The translations under genes were made by a program, and so were the position numbers. From NCBI GenBank assembly GCA_947456995.1, contig CANGVB010000325.1:1-5210 (forward strand): 5,210 nt of DNA. The letters are read 5' to 3'. This stretch comes from Bryobacteraceae bacterium. GTDB lineage: Bacteria > Acidobacteriota > Terriglobia > Bryobacterales > Bryobacteraceae. Position 1 is the first letter of the stretch; the number at the start of each line of letters is the position of its first letter. The notes below the pieces were generated by a model. It ran no database searches and was not told where the DNA came from. It saw nothing but the letters and a program-made list of their open reading frames with translations. Positions 1 to 5,210 of this stretch are shown here, piece by piece.

Positions 1-1466
1 CGGTGCCGGGGGATTCCGTCGAAGCGTCCGGCCATTGCGAGGATCGTCTTGTAAGGCTCTTCGTGCACCGGCAAGTGTGCGCACTCGGGATTGGTCTGCA
101 CTGCCATTGCCGCATCGCCTGAGAAGTGCGGGATGTGTTCGGTAAAGCGCCGCACCTCACGTTCTGGAATCCCGTAGACTTTCGCGATATCCCCAATCGC
201 CGCCCGGCCCTGAAACGTGTTGTAGGCCCCGATCATTGCTACATGTTCTTCGCCATACTTCTCGAAGACATATCGGACGACCTCCTCGCGTTTATCCCAG
301 GGAAGGTCGAGATCAATGTCGGCCAGCTTCTGAAACTGCATCCGCTCGCGGTTCAGGAATCGCTCAAAGCAGAGGTTGAAGCGGAAGGGGCAAATGTTCC
401 CGATCCCGAGTGTGTAGCAAACCAGACTGCCCGCTGCTGAGCCCCGGGCCAGAGTGGCAATGCCGCGCCCATTGGCCCAGCGGACGATGTCGGCAAAGAT
501 CAAAAAGTACTCGGCGTAGCCGACATCGCCGATCACGCTTAGCTCCCGGTCTAGCCGCTCCATGCCGCCCTCGGGCAACTGATCTCCGTAGCGAACGCGC
601 ATGCCCTCTACCGACATTGCCCGCAGCTCTTCCATGGCCGGCCGCGCACTTTCATAGCTGGGAAAGCGGATATCTCCCAGCTCAAAATCAAAGCGGCATC
701 GCTCGGCTACTGCCCAGGTGTTTTCGATTGCCTGCTTGAGTTCTCCCATCTCCGCCATCACTTCAGATAGGGCAGGGAAGTGATAGTTTCCAGTGGACTT
801 CTTTAGTGGATGTTCCTGGCCCATCATGGTTAAAGTGCGCATGCTGGCCAGTACTTCCCAGCGCAGGGCCTCTTCGGGATCGCGCATGCCGTAATGGACG
901 TCATTGGCCACCACGGTAGGCACTTTGAGCCGCCGGGCTGCATTGAGCAATACGCGAGATTTGCGTCGTTCTGCCTCGTTTCCGAAGCTCAAGCCGAACA
1001 AGAGGTTTCGCCCGTAAATCTCTCGATACAAATCACAATTTGGATCTGCGTCTACTCCAGCAATGCAGATGAGTCCTCGAGCATGTCTTGCCAGGTCCTC
1101 TGGGCCCAGGCCCTCTTCATCCTGAAACCGGGTATGCTTTTTTGCTCGCACGCTGAGCAGCCGGCAGAGATTGCGGTAGCCTTCGGCGCTCTCGACCAAC
1201 AGCGTCAAGCGGGTGCGGTTTGCCAGGGTTACTTCGCAGCCAATCACCGGGTGAATTCCTGCCGTGCGGGCCGCTTTGTAGAACAAGACCGCCCCTCCGA
1301 GCGTGTCGGTATCGGTGAGCGCAACCGCTGGCATATTGCAGGCCACTGCTCGCGCAACCAAGGCCTCCGGCGAGAGTGTACTATCCAAAAGCGAGTAAAA
1401 CGAGTGATTCCGCAAAGCTACAAACGGCATACTGTTGTTGTAGCAAATTCGCCTTTTCTTCGCCAT
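1..1466 (-). CDS. dnaE: DNA polymerase III alpha subunit (DnaE family), N-terminal part, cut by the window edge
   Basis: Replicative or error-prone DNA polymerase of family C. The minus strand is open from an ATG at 1464-1466 to position 1, giving 488 codons of a protein usually about 1000-1150 residues long. Residues ~14-80 are the PHP domain (VALRNHSFYSLLD, then ALTDTDTLGG and HPVIGCEV). ANDVHY (187-192), AERCRF, GYAEYFLI (316-323) and ARGSAAGSLVCYTLGI (340-355) are DnaE hallmarks. ADIDLDL (382-388) carries the catalytic Asp pair, D385 and D387, matching E. coli D401 and D403. The window ends at GIPRH, so the third catalytic Asp, the thumb, fingers, HhH and clamp-binding parts lie outside. 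The PHP metal site is degenerate: R19-N20-H21 replaces HxH and T53 replaces a usual His, as in E. coli DnaE, so proofreading by PHP is unlikely. The compact N-terminal region, the AD in place of PD before the catalytic pair and the PWDKREE that follows hint at an accessory (DnaE2/ImuC-like) polymerase. This is inference, and no imuA or imuB is visible. An in-frame stop just upstream limits the start; a weak SD-like AGAGA lies 9 nt before it. M13 is an alternative start. Confidence 0.93.
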   Translation of the reverse strand, partial: MAKKRRICYNNSMPFVALRNHSFYSLLDSTLSPEALVARAVACNMPAVALTDTDTLGGAVLFYKAARTAGIHPVIGCEVTLANRTRLTLLVESAEGYRNLCRLLSVRAKKHTRFQDEEGLGPEDLARHARGLICIAGVDADPNCDLYREIYGRNLLFGLSFGNEAERRKSRVLLNAARRLKVPTVVANDVHYGMRDPEEALRWEVLASMRTLTMMGQEHPLKKSTGNYHFPALSEVMAEMGELKQAIENTWAVAERCRFDFELGDIRFPSYESARPAMEELRAMSVEGMRVRYGDQLPEGGMERLDRELSVIGDVGYAEYFLIFADIVRWANGRGIATLARGSAAGSLVCYTLGIGNICPFRFNLCFERFLNRERMQFQKLADIDLDLPWDKREEVVRYVFEKYGEEHVAMIGAYNTFQGRAAIGDIAKVYGIPEREVRRFTEHIPHFSGDAAMAVQTNPECAHLPVHEEPYKTILAMAGRFDGIPRH

Positions 1467-1475
1467 AGATTTATG

Positions 1476-1480
1476 TCTCT
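1476..1480 (-). promoter_or_regulatory. Weak ribosome-binding site of the polymerase gene
   Basis: Read on the minus strand this is AGAGA, 9 nt before the ATG at 1464-1466. It is a partial match to AGGAG at a good distance. The in-frame TAG a few codons upstream of the ATG means no longer start is possible, so this weak site supports the assigned start over the internal Met13, which has no purine-rich element at a normal distance. Confidence 0.35.
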
Positions 1481-1485
1481 AAATT

Positions 1486-1497
1486 CACTTTGAAGTG
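1486..1497. repeat. Short inverted repeat CACTT-TG-AAGTG in the divergent spacer
   Basis: Two perfect 5-bp arms flank a 2-bp centre, roughly in the middle of the divergent spacer. A 12-bp near-palindrome placed between two outward-facing genes could be an operator for a dimeric regulator. However, arms this short occur often by chance, and no second copy is seen near either gene. Confidence 0.25.
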
Positions 1498-1526
1498 GCT
1501 ATCGAATCCCTCATGATGGATGAACG

Positions 1527-3545
1527 ATGGAAGAGCTCTACCATTCTGCGATCTTGACTTTGGAGTATCTGTTTCTGCTCCGCTACAACCTGATTCTGCT
1601 GGGTGCATTTTGGGTTTTGATCTGGGGAAGCCGCCCTGCACGATTTCTCGATCCGATGTTTGGCGGCATGTTTGAACTCAGCCCCAAGCGTGCCGGCGCT
1701 GTGGCTGCGGCAGGCTCGATGGTGGCCTGCTTTCTGATTCTCACCTCCAACATGGTGCTGCGGTACGCTCCCAGGCGCTTTGAGATTGAGCCGATTCCTG
1801 GTTGGACTATCTACGTAATCGTTGCCATTGCCATTGCCGGAGTTGTGGCTCTATCGCTTCGTCTGATTCGTGAAGCGATCTATCCGGCGAAGACGATTCT
1901 GCCTGTCTGGACCGGTGTTTTGCTTGGCCCGGTGCTGGGAGTGCTTGGGGTTGGCTTCCGGGATTCCATTCCGATCCATGCTTTGCTGACGCGTGCCTTT
2001 GCGCTGTCTCCTGAGGGTTTTCTTAGCGAAGGGGGCCAGCCGGTTCTGGAGCATGTTGTCCTCTTCTATGTGGCTGTCTTCTACGTTCTGGCTTATCTGG
2101 CGGTGGGGTATTGGACAGGCTGCCGGATTCGCTCAGGTGGCACACTTCCGATTCCTGCACTCGGTTGGGTGCTGGCGATTTTGCTGCTTGGCGTGCTCGT
2201 ACTGAACGCCGTGAGCTTTTACTTCGACAAGTTCCATATCGCTGTTTTGCCTGCTGTGGCGATCCTCACTGTTGTTTGGTTTCGGACGCTTGGGGGCCGT
2301 ATTGTGGAGCACCACACTTACCGCGCCTATCGCATCCCGCCGGATCGCCTTAACCTGACCCGACCCACACCTTCCGATCTGCTTTTGCGATCGGGAGGTA
2401 AGGCGATCCTGGTTTGTGCGAGCGGAGGAGGTATTCATGCTGCCGCCTGGGCTGCGGCTCTGCTGGGTGAGATTTCCAAGCGTGCACCTGAGTTCTCCAA
2501 ACACCTGGTTCTCACCAGCAGTGTGTCGGGCGGCAGTGTTGGTTGTCTGTACTACATTGCCGGGCTTCGGGCCAAAACGGCTCCTACGGCCGAGCGCCTT
2601 TTTGAGGTGGCCAGTGCGTCTTCGCTCGATTACGTCTCCTGGGGTTTTGGCTTTCGCGACCTGCTGCGCTTTGTGCTGCCTGTTGGGCGCATCTTTCATT
2701 GGGGAAACCGAGCCTGGGCTCTTGAAAAAGCCTGGCGACGTTATGCGGATTTTCCTGTCGAAGCCAAACTGAGCGAACTCTCCCAGGATGTGGTTAGCGG
2801 GAAGATCCCTGGTTCGATCTTTAACTCGACTCTGGTTGAAACCGGCGACCGCTTTGCCATCTCCACAGTCGACCTTGTGAAGCGCTCGAAAGATCAGGAA
2901 TTGCGCCGCGAGTTTTCTCATCTCTATCCGGGGCTGGAAATCCCCGGCACGACCGCTGCGGCGCTCAGTGCTGCCTTTCCTGTCGTTTCGCCTTCTTCGC
3001 ACATCTGGGTCCACCCGGACGAGAATGCTTCACCCAGCCCGGAAAAACGTTACCACCTAACCGACGGTGGTTTCTATGACAACTACGGCATTGTGAGTGC
3101 GATCGAGTTTCTCAACCGTGGCCGTCATGAACTGGCGGCTATCGAAGAAGCAATGCCGGAAATTCTCATCCTTCGCATACAAGGTGCAGAAGAAGAGCCG
3201 AGTCCTGCGGGGAAGGATTCGATCCTCTTCCAGCTCTCGGCACCTCTCAAAGCCCTGCTGGCCATGCGCTCGACTTCACAGGCCGTTCGCAATGACGTGG
3301 AGCTTGGGCTGCTTCGTGCGGTGCTGGGCGAGAGCCAGCAGGCTGGCAACCCTCGCCTGACTTGCCTTGACTTCACTTATCCATATCCCAATGCTCCACT
3401 CACCTGGCATCTGACGGCTGCACAGAAGCAGGAGATTCTTACAGCTTTGACGCAGGAGACGATTGAAGAAAACCTGAAGCGAGTGGAAGATTTTCTCCGG
3501 CCCACTCAACCCCGGAGTTGCGATACCATGCACTCCACTGCATGA
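1527..3545 (+). CDS. Membrane-anchored patatin/cPLA2-like hydrolase (putative phospholipase)
   Basis: Predicted integral-membrane lipid acyl hydrolase of 672 residues. The N-terminal ~255 residues are hydrophobic, with about seven likely membrane helices (roughly 15-35, 56-76, 93-114, 124-143, 174-196, 208-231, 236-252). The soluble patatin/cPLA2-like domain runs from ~290 to ~655. It shows the oxyanion-hole loop ASGGGIHAA (298-306), a nucleophile elbow SVSGGS (332-337) with probable nucleophile S334, and LTDGGFYDNYG (511-521) with the dyad Asp D513. The elbow has Ser where GxSxG has its first Gly, and the loop has His304 where Arg or Lys is usual; the SGGGxxA form recalls cPLA2 more than plant patatin. 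The start is fixed by an in-frame TGA at 1521-1523; only a weak GGA (1518-1520) precedes it, 6 nt from the ATG. The stop overlaps the symporter start (ATGA), so the two are probably co-translated. Substrate (phospholipid, lysolipid or another ester) cannot be read from sequence. The family call is firm; catalytic activity and the exact helix count are inferred. Confidence 0.88.
   Translation: MEELYHSAILTLEYLFLLRYNLILLGAFWVLIWGSRPARFLDPMFGGMFELSPKRAGAVAAAGSMVACFLILTSNMVLRYAPRRFEIEPIPGWTIYVIVAIAIAGVVALSLRLIREAIYPAKTILPVWTGVLLGPVLGVLGVGFRDSIPIHALLTRAFALSPEGFLSEGGQPVLEHVVLFYVAVFYVLAYLAVGYWTGCRIRSGGTLPIPALGWVLAILLLGVLVLNAVSFYFDKFHIAVLPAVAILTVVWFRTLGGRIVEHHTYRAYRIPPDRLNLTRPTPSDLLLRSGGKAILVCASGGGIHAAAWAAALLGEISKRAPEFSKHLVLTSSVSGGSVGCLYYIAGLRAKTAPTAERLFEVASASSLDYVSWGFGFRDLLRFVLPVGRIFHWGNRAWALEKAWRRYADFPVEAKLSELSQDVVSGKIPGSIFNSTLVETGDRFAISTVDLVKRSKDQELRREFSHLYPGLEIPGTTAAALSAAFPVVSPSSHIWVHPDENASPSPEKRYHLTDGGFYDNYGIVSAIEFLNRGRHELAAIEEAMPEILILRIQGAEEEPSPAGKDSILFQLSAPLKALLAMRSTSQAVRNDVELGLLRAVLGESQQAGNPRLTCLDFTYPYPNAPLTWHLTAAQKQEILTALTQETIEENLKRVEDFLRPTQPRSCDTMHSTA
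3542..3545 (+). promoter_or_regulatory. ATGA stop/start overlap coupling hydrolase and symporter translation
   Basis: The symporter ATG (3542-3544) and the hydrolase TGA (3543-3545) share bases in the classic 4-base ATGA arrangement. No Shine-Dalgarno sequence lies within 5-12 nt of this ATG, which fits re-initiation by ribosomes finishing the hydrolase. The competing in-frame TTG at 3518 has GGAG (3514-3517) directly abutting it with no spacer, so it is a poor start. Confidence 0.7.
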
Positions 3546-5170
3546 GTCTTCAACTTCACATCATCGACTGGGTTGTCCTGATCGGCTACCTCGTCATTGT
3601 CGCCGCTATCGGCATCATTGCCGGGCGTTACGTCCGGGGCACAGAGAGCTACTTTCTTGGGAATCGCGGATTCAATCGCTGGCTGATGATCGGCCAGAGT
3701 TTTGGCATTGGCACTCACGCTGAAATGCCTGTGTCGCTTGCTGGTGCCGTTTACACTAGCGGCTTTTCGGGCATCTGGTTTCAGTGGAAGAATCTTTTCG
3801 CAACGCCCTTTTACTGGCTGATTGCGCCACTCTTTCGCCGGATGCGCCGCACCACCATTGGTGAAGTGGTCGAAGACCGTTACGGCCCCTGGATGGGCGT
3901 TATCTACACGGCCTTTGCTCTCATCTACTTCACGATCAACATGGCTTCGATGCTAAAGGGCGCGGGCAAGGTGATCAGCCAGGCTACTGGTGGCGCGGTC
4001 TCTCCCAATTCGATCGTGCTGGCGATGACGATCATCTTTCTGCTCTACAGCTTTATAGGCGGCCTGCTGGCCAGCGCCTGGACAGACTTCTTTCAGGGCT
4101 TTCTGATCATTGCCCTCTCTTTCATGCTGATCCCTCTGGGCTGGGGGCAGGTGGGTGGGCTTAGCGGTATGAAACAGACGCTCGCCCCGCATTTCTTTTC
4201 TCTGGCTACGCCGGACGGCATTGGTGTCTGGTTTATTTTTCTACTGACTTTGAACGGGTTGATCGGGATCATCTCTCAGCCCCACCAGCTTGCCGCTGTA
4301 GGCACTGGTAAAGACGAACGCGCCTGCCGTAATGGCATGTTTCATGGCAACTTCGTCAAGCGGATCTGCACGATCGGGTGGGCTCTGGTGGGCCTCATGA
4401 TTGCTGCGCTTGCCGCGAATCCTAACTCAGGATTCGGCCGTCTGGAAGACCCCGAAGACGCTTTTGGTCTGGCCTGCCGCCACCTGCTTTTCCCCGGTGG
4501 CCTGGGCCTGATGCTTGCGAGTATCCTTGCGGCGAACATGAGCACCTGCTCTGCCTTTATGGTGGATTCCGGGGCACTGTTTACCAAGAACCTGTATCAA
4601 CGTTTCTTCCGGCTTGAAGCCTCTGACACACACTACCTCTGGGCTGGCCGCATCAGCGGGCTTGTTCTCTCCAGCCTTGGGATTTTGTATGCGCTGTTTC
4701 TTGTGGATCGTGTGCTCTACTCGTTTCTGCTTACGGAAACGATGGCGACCTACATGGGCATCAGCATCTTTGGGGGCATTCTCTGGCGAAGGGCGAATCG
4801 TTGGGGGGCTGCGGCGAGCCTGATTGTGCCGCTTGTTGTGAACTTTGCTTTGATGGCCTCGAGTGGCCAGCGTCTTGATCATTGGGACCCGAACGCCTTT
4901 GCTATCTCCCTTGTCACGGGCATTGCTGCGCTGATCATCGTCAGCTACGCCACAAGCCCAGAACCCGCAACTACACTGGATCCTTTCTTCGCCCGCTTTG
5001 CCGAGCCGGTTGAAGGCACTGCCGCGCCTGGAACCCGTCTGCTTCTTGCAGACCTTGCTACGGGTCTTAAGAAGGGAGCTTCCTACAAGGAAGACGTGAA
5101 TGGCTTTCTGATCGGCTGGGCTCTTGTGGCTGCCCTTGTTGGTGCCACCTGGCTCTGGCTCAGAACCTGA
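3542..5170 (+). CDS. Sodium:solute symporter family protein (SSS, LeuT fold)
   Basis: Predicted inner-membrane Na+-coupled transporter, 542 residues from the ATG at 3542 (550 if the in-frame TTG at 3518 were used). This is a normal length for SSS proteins, which include PutP, PanF and vSGLT. About 13-14 hydrophobic helices are visible (first at ~9-28, last at ~519-539). Family signatures are IGGLLASAWTDFFQG (172-186), the SSS GG-x-A-x-WTD-x-Q-G pattern, and ILAANMSTCSAF (328-339). In the latter, A331, S334 and T335 align with the vSGLT Na2-site residues A361, S364 and S365, so sodium coupling is likely. The core helix GQSFGIGTHAEMPVSLAG (51-68) is well formed but carries His59 and Glu61 in the region expected near the substrate and ion sites. 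A hydrophilic stretch (~472-518) precedes the last helix. The substrate is unknown; I do not see enough to call sugar, proline, pantothenate or carboxylate transport. It overlaps the upstream hydrolase by ATGA, and no terminator is visible after the stop. Confidence 0.92.
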   Translation: MSLQLHIIDWVVLIGYLVIVAAIGIIAGRYVRGTESYFLGNRGFNRWLMIGQSFGIGTHAEMPVSLAGAVYTSGFSGIWFQWKNLFATPFYWLIAPLFRRMRRTTIGEVVEDRYGPWMGVIYTAFALIYFTINMASMLKGAGKVISQATGGAVSPNSIVLAMTIIFLLYSFIGGLLASAWTDFFQGFLIIALSFMLIPLGWGQVGGLSGMKQTLAPHFFSLATPDGIGVWFIFLLTLNGLIGIISQPHQLAAVGTGKDERACRNGMFHGNFVKRICTIGWALVGLMIAALAANPNSGFGRLEDPEDAFGLACRHLLFPGGLGLMLASILAANMSTCSAFMVDSGALFTKNLYQRFFRLEASDTHYLWAGRISGLVLSSLGILYALFLVDRVLYSFLLTETMATYMGISIFGGILWRRANRWGAAASLIVPLVVNFALMASSGQRLDHWDPNAFAISLVTGIAALIIVSYATSPEPATTLDPFFARFAEPVEGTAAPGTRLLLADLATGLKKGASYKEDVNGFLIGWALVAALVGATWLWLRT

Positions 5171-5210
5171 TCGCGTGAAGTTTTCCGGTTGCCATATCAA
5201 TTAGAACCAG
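5160..5210 (-). CDS. Possible C-terminal tip of a convergent gene
   Basis: On the minus strand a frame enters from the right edge and ends at a TGA (5160-5162) after 16 codons, reading LVLIDMATGKLHAIRF. The sequence looks protein-like (a beta-strand-like LVLID followed by an ATGK turn) and would overlap the symporter stop tail-to-tail by 11 bp. With only 16 residues, the family cannot be identified. It may equally be non-coding flank. The right-hand 40 bases hold no clear terminator or plus-strand start. Confidence 0.3.
   Translation of the reverse strand: MVLIDMATGKLHAIRF

Larger units (their letters stand above)
1467..1526. promoter_or_regulatory. Divergent intergenic spacer expected to hold both promoters
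   Basis: This 60-bp gap lies between the start codons of the minus-strand polymerase and the plus-strand hydrolase, so both promoters must be here or inside the opposing coding sequences. It is more AT-rich than its surroundings near the polymerase start. On the plus strand TTGAAG (1490-1495) resembles a -35 box, but the hexamer 17 bp downstream (ATGATG, 1513-1518) is a poor -10 and lies too close to the hydrolase start to leave a normal leader. No consensus sigma-70 promoter stands out on the minus strand. I see neither CTGT-N8-ACAG nor GAAC-N4-GTTC LexA-type operators, so SOS control of the polymerase is not supported here. Confidence 0.4.

Noticed and set aside
126..739. Two plus-strand open frames of 104 and 109 residues
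   Set aside because: Both are antisense to the palm region of the polymerase (GYAEYFLI, ARGSAAGS, DIDLD), which is clearly the coding strand. The second is arginine- and proline-rich, typical of a shadow frame in GC-rich DNA.
894..1493. Plus-strand 199-residue open frame
   Set aside because: It lies antisense to the strongly supported DnaE coding sequence, and its translation is rich in Cys, His, Arg and Gln with no domain-like pattern. The minus strand carries conserved motifs throughout, so this is a shadow.
1820..1842. Short tandem GCCATT repeat
   Set aside because: Only about two and a half units encoding an Ile-Ala membrane-helix stretch; this is explained by coding of a hydrophobic segment.
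2133..3014. Minus-strand 293-residue open frame inside the hydrolase gene
   Set aside because: Its composition is Arg/Gln/Asn-rich without hydrophobic core patterning, and the plus strand encodes the intact hydrolase with its Ser/Asp motifs across the same bases.
5079..5093. Inverted repeat CTTCC-TACAA-GGAAG as a terminator
   Set aside because: It is inside the symporter coding sequence, has only 5-bp arms and no following T-run.
4427..5200. Minus-strand 257-residue open frame under the symporter
   Set aside because: It is highly basic, with repeated Lys/Arg/Gln stretches as expected for the complement of a hydrophobic membrane protein. No recognisable domain or ribosome-binding site was seen.

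Overview
This is a bacterial chromosomal window of moderately high GC. It is densely coding: three substantial genes fill nearly all of it, and the only clear intergenic gap is about 60 bp. The style of the proteins (a divergent DnaE-type polymerase, a membrane-anchored patatin/cPLA2-like hydrolase, a solute:sodium symporter) would suit an acidobacterium or a similar free-living soil Gram-negative. That placement is an impression from family resemblance and is not shown by the sequence.

Layout. Positions 1-1466 on the minus strand hold the N-terminal 488 codons of a DNA polymerase III alpha-subunit (DnaE) family protein. It contains the PHP domain and the start of the palm, including the Asp-x-Asp catalytic pair, and is cut by the left edge of the window. 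A 60-bp divergent spacer (1467-1526) separates it from a plus-strand pair. The first gene of the pair, 1527-3545, encodes a 672-residue protein with about seven N-terminal membrane helices followed by a patatin/cPLA2-like hydrolase domain. The second, best started at 3542, encodes a 542-residue sodium:solute symporter (SSS family) and ends at 5170. Its ATG overlaps the hydrolase stop codon in an ATGA junction. In the last 50 bases, a minus-strand reading frame with a stop at 5160-5162 may be the C-terminal tip of a convergent gene.

Working together. The hydrolase and symporter are almost certainly one transcription and translation unit. This suggests that a membrane-tethered lipid/ester hydrolase and a Na+-coupled transporter serve one physiological task, but the sequence does not name the substrate. 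The polymerase is transcribed away from them and need share nothing but the spacer. No tRNA, rRNA, CRISPR array, insertion sequence or convincing intrinsic terminator was seen. The most noteworthy items are the unusual 7-TM plus hydrolase architecture with its coupled symporter, and the PHP domain of the polymerase, which has lost metal-binding residues.
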